A model generated the notes under the pieces. The model was not told the origin of the DNA, made no database searches, and saw nothing but the letters and a program-made list of their open reading frames with translations. A program made the position numbers and the translations under genes. This document shows, one piece after another, positions 33,582 through 41,900 of a DNA stretch of 48,306 bases. Source of the stretch: Bacteroidales bacterium (GTDB lineage: Bacteria > Bacteroidota > Bacteroidia > Bacteroidales > FEN-979); the NCBI GenBank assembly GCA_030681475.1, contig JAUXWT010000059.1, positions 1-48,306 on the forward strand, written 5' to 3'. Positions within the stretch are counted from its first letter, which is position 1, and each line of letters begins with the position of its first letter.

Positions 33582-34209
33582 TCACCAACTCGTGCGGGAT
33601 GGGATCAAAGCTTTGCTGATGAGCGCTGAAGACCTTGAGATCCTAGGAGAAGCATCATCCGGCAGAGAATGTTTTGAAAAGATCTCCGCAGATCCACCGG
33701 ATATTCTTATCCTTGATATTTCGTTGCCCGACACCAACGGTATCGAGGTCACTAAACGCATTTCGGCCGAATACCCTGCCACACAGGTACTCATACTTTC
33801 CATGTACACTGATGAAGACTTTATTTTCAACGCGGTCAAAGCCGGAGCCCGTGGATACCTGCCTAAAAACACCTCACGGGAAGAACTCCTGAACGCCATT
33901 CATGCCATTTATAGCGGAGATGAATTCTTTGCCGATGCTATTTCACGTATTATGCTAAAGAGTTACGTGCGCAAAGCAAAGGAAGATGAAGGCGCTTTAA
34001 CTCGCGGGCCGATCCCGCTTACCAGCCGTGAAATTGAGATATTGAAACTTTTTGCGGAAGGATTTATCAACAAGGAGATCAGCGATCAGCTCGAAATCAG
34101 CATACGCACCGTGGAGACCCATAAAAACCATATCATGAAAAAGCTCGAACTGAAATCGACAGTTGAACTTATAAAATATGCGATCAGGAACAAGATCGTG
34201 GAAATATAG
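33550..34209 (+). CDS. LuxR/NarL-family response regulator
   Basis: 219 residues from ATG 33550; a TTG nine bases earlier is an unlikely alternative. The receiver domain has FLVDDHQLVRDG and phospho-acceptor Asp56 in LILDISLPD, plus the conserved Thr/Ser and Lys positions (LSMYT, YLPKN). The C-terminal LuxR HTH reads PLTSREIEILKLFAEG, then NKEISDQLEISIRTVETHKNHI. It overlaps the kinase by 32 bases, so the two form a two-component pair. Targets are unknown. Confidence 0.88.
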   Translation: MSKIRIFLVDDHQLVRDGIKALLMSAEDLEILGEASSGRECFEKISADPPDILILDISLPDTNGIEVTKRISAEYPATQVLILSMYTDEDFIFNAVKAGARGYLPKNTSREELLNAIHAIYSGDEFFADAISRIMLKSYVRKAKEDEGALTRGPIPLTSREIEILKLFAEGFINKEISDQLEISIRTVETHKNHIMKKLELKSTVELIKYAIRNKIVEI

Positions 34210-34569
34210 TTACTTCAGAGCATTTATTATCATTGGCCCCAATTTTTCGATCTCACTTTTACAAATAAGATCTATTGCCCCAGCTTTCAGGCATTCTGTC
34301 CTTAATTCTTCACTGGTTGAACCGGTAACGACAATAAACGGTGTTCCGGGGGCATTTTTCTTTGTGAGGTTGAGCGCTGTGAATACATCAAACCCGGGAA
34401 CATTAAAATCCGAGATGATCAGATCAGGCATGAAATCTACCAGGGACTGAACGAAGTTATCCCCATCCTCTGTAATTTGAAATTCACAGGGTCCAAGTAC
34501 TTTAATTACCTCTCTTCTAACAAGGTAAGCATCAGAGGGCAGATCTTCTACCTGTAGAATACGGTACAC
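34210..34569 (-). CDS. Single-domain response regulator (CheY-like receiver)
   Basis: 119 residues, receiver domain only: acidic pair VEDLPSD, phospho-acceptor Asp54 in LIISDFNVPG, VVTGS and ICKSE for the Thr/Ser and Lys positions. No output domain, so it probably acts by protein contact or as a phosphate relay. Its stop codon abuts the stop of the convergent LuxR-type gene with no base between. Its partner kinase is not identified. Confidence 0.82.
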   Translation of the reverse strand: MYRILQVEDLPSDAYLVRREVIKVLGPCEFQITEDGDNFVQSLVDFMPDLIISDFNVPGFDVFTALNLTKKNAPGTPFIVVTGSTSEELRTECLKAGAIDLICKSEIEKLGPMIINALK

Positions 34570-34617
34570 GTTATTGATTGGGTATAAGTCATTTAAATAA
34601 ACAAAACGTCAAAAATC

Positions 34618-34638
34618 TACAATCATTGATGGATTGTA
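34618..34638. other. Small hairpin in the receiver/panC intergenic region
   Basis: A perfect 7-bp stem (34618-34624 with 34632-34638) with a 7-base loop, in the 222-base gap between the divergent receiver gene and panC. The rest of this gap holds only the predicted panC promoter and leader hairpin. Confidence 0.35.
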
Positions 34639-34719
34639 AAAATCAATGCAAAATTAACATAAATAGGAAATACAGAAATATTAATTCTGTGAATTCTCAT
34701 AATCTTCCAAGATTCATTA

Positions 34720-34727
34720 TACCTTTG
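34720..34727 (+). promoter_or_regulatory. Predicted -7 element (TACCTTTG) for the panC operon
   Basis: A full match to the Bacteroidetes -7 consensus TAnnTTTG, 65 bases before panC. No good -33 TTTG was found at 19-21 bases upstream, so confidence is moderate. The leader it predicts would start with the hairpin at 34737-34756. Confidence 0.45.
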
Positions 34728-34736
34728 CCTGATAAA

Positions 34737-34756
34737 CAGTTGGCTAAAGCCAACTG
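34737..34756 (+). other. Palindromic hairpin in the panC leader
   Basis: CAGTTGGC and GCCAACTG pair perfectly around a TAAA loop. It lies between the predicted promoter and panC. No T run follows, so it is not a terminator; it could be an mRNA 5' stabiliser or a dispersed short palindrome. Confidence 0.6.
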
Positions 34757-34791
34757 CAATTGATGGAAGGAAAAGCAATTTCATTGAGTAA

Positions 34792-35649
34792 ATGAAGATG
34801 AAGCAGTTTACGACCATTTCTGAGATAAAAGATTACCTGAAAATAAAACGGGAAAAAGGGCTGAAGATCGGATTTGTGCCAACGATGGGCGCTTTGCATG
34901 ACGGCCATCTCCACCTGATCAGCCGTTCGAAACAGGAAAACGATCTTACAATTTGCAGCATATTTGTTAATCCGATACAATTCAACAATAAAGCAGACCT
35001 GGAAAAATATCCAAGAACCCTTGCCCGTGATTCAAAATTACTGGAAATGTCTGGTTGCGATATTGTTTTCGCACCATCTTCAGCCGAGATCTATCCTGAG
35101 GATGAAAAGATCGGTCTGGACCAGGAATTCGGCATGCTTGACAAGGTCATGGAGGGAAAATTTCGTCCGGGTCATTTCAAAGGAGTTGCCATCGTGGTTA
35201 AAAAATTATTTGATATCGTACAGCCGACCCGGGCTTATTTTGGCAAAAAAGATTTTCAGCAGCTTGCCATTATCAAATACCTGGTGGATCTGCTGAAACT
35301 TCCCGTAGAAATTATCCCTTGTGAAACAGTCAGGGAGTCTGATGGACTGGCCATGAGCTCACGGAATATCAGGCTTACCATTGCAGAGCGTAACCTGGCG
35401 CCAAAAATATACGAAACGCTTCAACAAGTCAAAAATAAAGCAGGAAAAATGGCTGTCCGTGAGTTAAAAACGTGGGCGATAAAAAAAATACATGAAAACA
35501 GTGAATTTCAGGTTGAATATTTGGAAATCGGTGACAAAGACACGCTGGCGCCGATTGATAGCTGGCATTCCAGGGAAAGGGCAGTCGCTTTCATCGCTGT
35601 TTTTCTGGGCGATGTGAGGCTGATAGACAATATTGAACTTTTTTCGTAA
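34792..35649 (+). CDS. panC: Pantothenate synthetase
   Basis: 285 residues; ATG 34798 is an alternative start two codons later. The HIGH-like nucleotide motif is GALHDGHLHLI, preceded by FVPTMG. FFGKKDFQQ-type sequence (here YFGKKDFQQLAII) and MSSRNIRL bind ATP and pantoate. It joins pantoate and beta-alanine using ATP to make pantothenate, the coenzyme A precursor. panD follows after 12 bases and supplies the beta-alanine. Full family length. Confidence 0.95.
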   Translation: MKMKQFTTISEIKDYLKIKREKGLKIGFVPTMGALHDGHLHLISRSKQENDLTICSIFVNPIQFNNKADLEKYPRTLARDSKLLEMSGCDIVFAPSSAEIYPEDEKIGLDQEFGMLDKVMEGKFRPGHFKGVAIVVKKLFDIVQPTRAYFGKKDFQQLAIIKYLVDLLKLPVEIIPCETVRESDGLAMSSRNIRLTIAERNLAPKIYETLQQVKNKAGKMAVRELKTWAIKKIHENSEFQVEYLEIGDKDTLAPIDSWHSRERAVAFIAVFLGDVRLIDNIELFS

Positions 35650-35661
35650 TTTTGCCGCATG

Positions 35662-36027
35662 ATGCAGATTCAGGTATTAAAATCAAAGATCCATCGTGCC
35701 ACGGTCACCGCTGCCGACATTAACTATGTAGGTAGCATTACGATTGATGAAGCCTTGATGAACGCCTCAAATCTCATTGAATTTGAGAAAGTGCAGGTAC
35801 TGAACATCAACAATGGCGAACGGATCGAAACATATGTAATTAAAGGGAAGCGGGGAGACGGCACAATTTGCTTAAACGGAGCTGCTGCCCGAAAATTTTT
35901 ACCCAACGACCTTGTGATCATAGTCTCATATGCTTTGATGGATTTTGAAGAAGCAAAAAAGTTCAGTCCGGCTATCGCTTTCGTTGATTCAAACAACAGA
36001 TTGGTCAAGGGTAAAAATGCACGGTGA
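35662..36027 (+). CDS. panD: Aspartate 1-decarboxylase (pyruvoyl enzyme)
   Basis: 121 residues from ATG 35662. This start (rather than ATG 35659) puts the self-cleavage site exactly at Gly24-Ser25 in NYVGSITID, the standard numbering. The [10 protein letters not shown]-terminus, the [10 protein letters not shown] loop and the NGAAAR catalytic region are intact. It makes beta-alanine from aspartate for panC. The stop codon overlaps the next start (TGATG). Confidence 0.95.
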   Translation: MQIQVLKSKIHRATVTAADINYVGSITIDEALMNASNLIEFEKVQVLNINNGERIETYVIKGKRGDGTICLNGAAARKFLPNDLVIIVSYALMDFEEAKKFSPAIAFVDSNNRLVKGKNAR

Positions 36028-37070
36028 TGACCGAATTCAGCATCGAAGAACCGCCCCGGAGCAAACGGGTTGCTACTTTTATCAAATTCACGATTTTCTT
36101 AGGATTAGGTTTCTTTATCATTTGGTTATCCCTCAGGGGGTTAACTCCTGAAGAACGAATCGAGATTTTGCACTCCTTCCGGATTGCAAATTACAATTGG
36201 GTCATTCTCACCATTGCGTTGGGTATTATCAGCCATTTGTTACGTGCCTTGCGCTGGATGTTGTTTTTTGAACCCCTCGGTTATCATCCCTCACTGAAGA
36301 ACACATTTTTTGCGGTGATGGTCGGATATTTTGCAAATATGGCGTTTCCAAGGCTGGGTGAAGTAACCCGGTGTGGAATTCTTACCCGCTATGAAAAAAT
36401 CCCGTTTAATAAGTCATTTGGCACCGTAATAACCGAAAGAGCCATTGATATGTTCACCTTTGTCTTTCTTTTCTTTCTGATGATTGTGACCCAGGCCGGT
36501 ACCATCGGTCATTTTCTTTCCACCAACGTATATCCAAAATTTGCAGAAAAGTTCCAAAACCCTTTATTCAGCAGGGTATTTGTGCTTTCAATCATTGGCT
36601 TTTGCATCATCATTGGCGGTATAATTTATCTTTTACGAAGGAGGATTGCTGCTTCTTCCCTGTTTCATAAGATCAATAACCTGATCCTTGGTTTCTGGGA
36701 TGGTCTTAAGTCACTCAGCCAGATCACCAGGCCGGGTCTCTTTATTTTCTATTCGATCTCAATATGGACATTGTATTTTTTCATGATCTATGTCTGTTTT
36801 TTCTGTTTCACCGATACGAGTTTTTTAGGTCCCGGAGCGGGTCTGTCGGCGCTCGTACTTGGAAGTGTCGGAATTCTTGTCACCCCCGGTGGGATTGGTT
36901 TATACCCTGCAATAATCCAGGAAACCATGATACTGTATGGAATTACACGAACCACCGGGCTGGCGCTGGGATGGATTTCGTGGACTGCCCAAACAGGCAT
37001 GATCTTGATGACAGGTGGTATTTCACTTATTTTACTCTCATTCAACAAACATAAAAATGGAACGACTTAG
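36027..37070 (+). CDS. Flippase-like membrane protein (lysylphosphatidylglycerol synthase TM / UPF0104 family)
   Basis: 347 residues with about eight membrane helices. Family motifs: RALRWMLFFEPLGY, YFANMAFPRLGEVTRCGIL and TERAIDMFTF, later GSVGILVTPGGIGLYPAIIQE. These are the hallmarks of the MprF-flippase-like UPF0104 family, thought to move lipids or lipid-linked sugars across membranes. No synthase domain is attached. It overlaps panD by one base and the next gene by 14, so it is co-translated with vitamin genes despite having no clear pathway link. Confidence 0.82.
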   Translation: MTEFSIEEPPRSKRVATFIKFTIFLGLGFFIIWLSLRGLTPEERIEILHSFRIANYNWVILTIALGIISHLLRALRWMLFFEPLGYHPSLKNTFFAVMVGYFANMAFPRLGEVTRCGILTRYEKIPFNKSFGTVITERAIDMFTFVFLFFLMIVTQAGTIGHFLSTNVYPKFAEKFQNPLFSRVFVLSIIGFCIIIGGIIYLLRRRIAASSLFHKINNLILGFWDGLKSLSQITRPGLFIFYSISIWTLYFFMIYVCFFCFTDTSFLGPGAGLSALVLGSVGILVTPGGIGLYPAIIQETMILYGITRTTGLALGWISWTAQTGMILMTGGISLILLSFNKHKNGTT

Positions 37071-37554
37071 TATAATCAAGTCCAAAATCTATACATGGGA
37101 CCATCTGCGCAAACAGATTTCGATCTGGCGGTTCAAAGACCACAGAATCGTGTTTTCAAATGGTTGTTTCGATGTGCTGCACCTTGGACATGTTGAGTTT
37201 TTAGCCAAAGCCCGCGACCTGGGCGATGTATTGATCGTTGGGCTTAACTCCGATGAATCGGTGCACCGGATTAAAGGCGCCAACAGGCCGGTGAATAATG
37301 AAGATGCACGTGCCATCACCCTTGCAGCATTATCCTTCGTTGATGGAGTCATCCTTTTTGGGGAGGATACACCGCATGAACTTATCGAACTCATACAACC
37401 GGATATCCTCGTTAAAGGGAAAGATTATGAGGGTAAAGAGATTGTAGGCAGTGATGTTGTCAAAGCAAGGGGGGGCGAGGTGATCACCATTGAACTGACA
37501 GATGGATATTCCACGACACATACGATTGAACTGGCTCAGAAAGTACACCTGTAG
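37057..37554 (+). CDS. rfaE2: RfaE2/HldE-type cytidylyltransferase-like nucleotidyltransferase
   Basis: 165 residues from ATG 37057. The nucleotidyltransferase signature is NGCFDVLHLGHVEFL (HxGH), then GLNSDESVHRIKG and ILVKGKDYEGKEIVG. This is the stand-alone C-terminal half of HldE/RfaE, which adenylylates heptose-1-phosphate for LPS core synthesis. No kinase half is encoded nearby; in many Bacteroidetes the two halves are separate genes. Overlaps the flippase-like gene by 14 bases. Confidence 0.85.
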   Translation: MERLSIIKSKIYTWDHLRKQISIWRFKDHRIVFSNGCFDVLHLGHVEFLAKARDLGDVLIVGLNSDESVHRIKGANRPVNNEDARAITLAALSFVDGVILFGEDTPHELIELIQPDILVKGKDYEGKEIVGSDVVKARGGEVITIELTDGYSTTHTIELAQKVHL

Positions 37555-37559
37555 GAGTG

Positions 37560-37594
37560 ACGAATTATGAATAACGAATAGCGAATGTCGAAGA
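37560..37594. repeat. Heptamer array containing the radA start codon
   Basis: Units ACGAATT, ATGAATA, ACGAATA, GCGAATG and a partial TCGAAGA, a 7-base period with core GAAT. The radA ATG (37585-37587) is formed by the end of the fourth unit. Confidence 0.75.
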
Positions 37595-38952
37595 TTAAGA
37601 CTGCATTTTTTTGTCAGAACTGTGGCACACAGGCTCCCAAATGGATGGGAAAATGCAATGCATGCGGGGAGTGGAACACATTCATTGAGGAGGTGATACA
37701 GCGTGAAGTGAAGGGACAACCGGGATCCCCGACAAGGGATCCGAGAACTGTCATACCTACCAGGATTTCGGAGGTTACTTTCAGGCTCGAAACCAGAATC
37801 AACACACATGATCAGGAGCTTAACCGGGTTCTTGGCGGTGGTCTTGTCCCCGGTTCACTGACATTGATCGGAGGTGAACCCGGAATTGGTAAATCAACCC
37901 TGATGCTTCAGGTAGCGCTAAAGTGTTCGGATCAGAAAATTCTTTACATCACAGGCGAAGAGAGTGATCAACAAATCCGTATGCGGGCAGAACGACTTGG
38001 ATTTACCCATGAAAATTGCTTTATTCTCACCGAAACCAACACCCAATCCATATTCCGTCATTTAGAATCACTTGCTCCTGGGATTGTCATTGTTGATTCG
38101 ATTCAAACCCTTCAAACTGATTTAATCGACTCATCTGCAGGCAGCGTATCCCAGATCAAGGAGTGTGCGGCTGAGATGCAGAAGTATTCAAAGCTCACCA
38201 ATACCCCGGTTTTTCTGATCGGACATATAACCAAAGACGGCAGTCTGGCCGGCCCGAAAATCCTTGAACATATGGTCGATACCGTACTTCAGTTTGAAGG
38301 CGACCGGAATTACGGTTATCGCCTGCTCCGCTCACTGAAAAACCGTTTTGGCTCAACCTCCGAGCTTGGCATATACGATATGAACGATGCGGGCTTGCGC
38401 GAAGTATCCAACCCTTCGGAGATCTTGCTTAGTCAGCGTGATGAAGCGGTGAGCGGAATTGCCATCTCTGCCATGATCGAAGGTCAGCGACCCATGCTCA
38501 TCGAAACACAGGCGCTTGTCAGCTCTGCAGTGTATGGTACGCCACAGCGATCAACCACCGGGTTTGATGCGCGACGGCTCAACATGCTGCTTGCCGTGCT
38601 CGAGAAACGCAGCGGATTCAGGCTGGGTCATAAAGATGTATTCCTTAACATTGCGGGTGGCATCAAAGTTGATGATCCCGCCATTGACCTGGCCGTAGTG
38701 GCCGCCGTGCTGTCGTCGAACCAGGACATCGCTATTGATTCCAATACATGTTTTGCAGCCGAAGTTGGCCTGAGTGGCGAAATCCGTCCAATAAACCGGG
38801 TGGAACAGCGTATCTCAGAAGCCAATAAACTCGGCTTCGAACGTATTTTCATTTCCAGGTACAATACCAAAGGTCTGGAATCAAAGAGGTTTACTATTCA
38901 AATCATCCCGGTTGGGAAGATTGAAGAGATGTACGGGAAGCTATTTCCGTGA
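37585..38952 (+). CDS. radA: DNA repair protein RadA
   Basis: 455 residues, full length. Zinc finger C10-x2-C13...C24-x2-C27; Walker A GGEPGIGKST near residue 97; Walker B-like IVIVDSIQTL; the RadA-specific KNRFGSTSELGIY; and a Lon-like C-terminal domain (NIAGGIKVDDPAIDLAVV, then LSGEIRPINRVEQRI). RadA is a DnaB-like helicase that promotes branch migration in recombination. The start codon lies in the heptamer array at 37560-37594 and the stop codon in the array at 38949-38976. Confidence 0.96.
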   Translation: MSKIKTAFFCQNCGTQAPKWMGKCNACGEWNTFIEEVIQREVKGQPGSPTRDPRTVIPTRISEVTFRLETRINTHDQELNRVLGGGLVPGSLTLIGGEPGIGKSTLMLQVALKCSDQKILYITGEESDQQIRMRAERLGFTHENCFILTETNTQSIFRHLESLAPGIVIVDSIQTLQTDLIDSSAGSVSQIKECAAEMQKYSKLTNTPVFLIGHITKDGSLAGPKILEHMVDTVLQFEGDRNYGYRLLRSLKNRFGSTSELGIYDMNDAGLREVSNPSEILLSQRDEAVSGIAISAMIEGQRPMLIETQALVSSAVYGTPQRSTTGFDARRLNMLLAVLEKRSGFRLGHKDVFLNIAGGIKVDDPAIDLAVVAAVLSSNQDIAIDSNTCFAAEVGLSGEIRPINRVEQRISEANKLGFERIFISRYNTKGLESKRFTIQIIPVGKIEEMYGKLFP

Positions 38953-38976
38953 CGGGTGACAGGTGACACGTGACTC
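38949..38976. repeat. GTGACNN heptamer array at the radA 3' end
   Basis: Four units: GTGACGG, GTGACAG, GTGACAC, GTGACTC. The radA TGA stop (38950-38952) is the TGA of the first unit. The short remaining gap to the stop of the convergent gene at 38995 holds no clear terminator. Confidence 0.88.
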
Positions 38977-38994
38977 AGGATATTTGAAAGATGG

Positions 38995-41900
38995 TTACTT
39001 TGCTTTTACAAGTTTGGATGTCATGAACTTTTCTCCTGCAATTACTTTAATGAAATATATACCTGCGGGTTTGTCAGATAGTGAAAATTCATGTGCTGTT
39101 TCTCCTTTAACCATTTCCGACATGACCGTTTCTCCACGCATACCATAAATATCAACCCGGATCGCTTCACCCTGTTGTAAACCTGAAAATTCCATTCTGA
39201 AATTTCCGTTTGTGGGATTGGGATAAATTTTAAGGTTCGGTTTATCGACAATCACCGGTTTACCTTCTTCACCTCCGGCATCAGCAGAGACCAATGAAGA
39301 TGATTTTGCCCCGCAGTACGGGCCACCGGGAGCGATTTTACCAAGCATATATCCACCCGGCTTGACCCAGGCGCCCGGGAGATAAAGAATATTTATTCCG
39401 GCAATCATCGTGACTATGCCGCCGTTTTCGACCGTAAAAGTTGTTCCACCCCCGGCCACCGTTATCGTTTGGGTTGCATTGAAGCATGTTGTTTGTCCAT
39501 TGAGGACCGTAACATTCTGAACAGTCGTGGTTAAAGGTGGCCCGGTCGCTGTCAGCTCGATATCATCGATCTGCCAGTTGCCGATGTCCCAGGAATAGCC
39601 GTTCACGGCGAAGGCAAACTGTAAAGTGGCTGAACCGACATCGGGTGTTGAAATAGTTAGTTCAGTTGTTTCGGGTCCTAAGATGCCGATTTGAGCAAAT
39701 GACCATACCGTGTTCCAGTTAAGCCCGCCATCGCTTGTTGTCCAGATTTCACAGGAAACACCTTCACTATTTGAGAAAATCAATTGTTTTAACGAGAGGT
39801 TCAACTCGGAATGTCCTGTTGTATTAATGACAGGCGAAGTCAGGTAAGAGCTGCCGTAAAAATATACATTGTAAGGTACAAACGCGAGTTCAGGATAGAC
39901 TCCACCGGCATTATTGGATATATCCACTATCCAGTTTCCGTGGGCTCCATCCCCGCGCACCTGCCAGCATTGTGGTGAAGTTCCTGTTATCTGGCTTGTA
40001 AAATCTTCGGAATATGGCAGTGAAGATGAGGGACAAGGTATGTAAAAAGTATACGGACCGGCCCAATAGCTGTAATCACCTCCACAATCGCTCTGCACAT
40101 AATAACTATAAGCATATCCGGAAGTCAATCCTGTTAAGGGATATGGATTCTGATCTGTTCCGGTGATCATGGTCCCGGTACCCTGGACAAATCCTACAGG
40201 TCCGTATTCTATATTCCATAACTCCGCACTGGATGTCCAAAATAGATTGGCAGAATTTACCGTGATGTTTGAAACATTGAGATCCACCGGCGTGATGCAT
40301 GTACTGCAGATCAGCGTAGCCCAATATCGGCTCAGCGAATCACATACCACCATTTGGTTATATAAAGGAGCAATATACGCATAATAAGTTCCCGGGTCAA
40401 GAGGTACAATAATCGGATAACTATACCCCGCTGTTATATAATAGGAGGTAATAAACCCGGATGAGGGGCATGGAGAGTATGCTATGCCTAAAATATAGTC
40501 GAACTCAGCATTTCCCGTTAAGGTTACTTCATTGATCTCTGTAAGGGTGAACGAATACCAGTCGGAATCTACATGCGAACCGTTAAACCACAATGAACCA
40601 CAAATCGTATCGCCGCAAACCATGTTCTCAAAGGCAGGTATGCTTAAGTTGCATCCGTTGTTGGTGGTATCACCGCATAATTCAGCTTCCGCAATTGCAT
40701 TAACCGGGCAGCCGAAATAGTGCGTGCGGAATGTTTTCTTTACCCAGATGCTGGTGTCTCCCTGGGTACAGTAAGTCCGTACATAAAAATCATATTCTGT
40801 GCCGGGGGAAAGTCCCCAAATGGAATGACCGGGTGTACCACTGGGTAAGACGATAGTACCATACCCGTGTAAAAAACCTGAAGGGCCCCATTCAAGGATC
40901 CATTGAAGATTGGTCGAAATTGTTGATGGTGTCCATGACAGGTCTGCAGTCTCCGTCGTAAGCGTAGTATTGGAAACCGTTAAATTGGTTGGAGGGAAGC
41001 AGGTATAAATATCTATGTGAACCGGCCCTATTCTTTCTGATTCCCCAAGATCATACTGGGCAGAGACTTCGAAGTCATATCCTGCTTTGGGAAGAAGCAG
41101 ATCATCATAAAAGAGGTCTGTAATATTATCGCCGATCTTGACATTATCGCGGTAAACATTGTACCCGGTCAGGGTTGCAAGTGACTTTTGAAACATCCTC
41201 GCAGGTCTGGAACCAATTTCGTCGGTATCTGTGGTCACGGAAGGAACAATACAACCGGCAGGAAATTTTTCGGCCATAAATTGATCCCGTTGAAGCACCT
41301 TTGGTTTCCCCGGAAATGGAACCGGATTGTTCACAATTGATTTTTGTGTGTTGGACCGGGTCAACGGGATCAATTGCTGTGGAGCCGAAGGGTTCCCTGA
41401 AATAAATCCCTGGAGGCTCCAGTTAAAGTCAAAGTTCCATGCATTTTTCATGGAGAACCAACCATAACCAGCATCAATCATATCACCCTTTCCGGCGACA
41501 GCCGGTCCGGGGTCCAACCCTGCCGGATACCCGGCGGTTTGATTTGCTTCATACCCAAACCAGAATTCGTCCGTGCCGTCAATTGCTACGGGTATGCTAA
41601 GCGTTATTTCATTCCACACTTGCGGGACTATATTTGAAACCACCTGTGAATGCAACAATGTGGCTGCATTGGCGCCTTTCCAGACCTTTATTGTGTACGT
41701 ACACACTGCCCCGCCGGTCATGAAACGGATCTTTTTCAAGTAACCTCCCGCATATGGAGCAATATCTGGAACCGGCCATCTGGATGCAACGTTAAACACG
41801 GCAGGTGCATCATATCCGAGTGCGCCCCAATAGGTTCCGTTATCCCAATGGATCCATTGATCTGGCACAGATCCAGGTTCCAACCAGGATAAATGAACAT

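Noticed and set aside
34200-34215. Overlap or fusion of the LuxR-type regulator and the single-domain receiver
   Set aside because: They are on opposite strands and simply end back to back with no gap; each is complete.
37330-37809. 159-residue open frame on the minus strand
   Set aside because: It crosses two well-supported genes (rfaE2-like and radA) and has no family match I can see.
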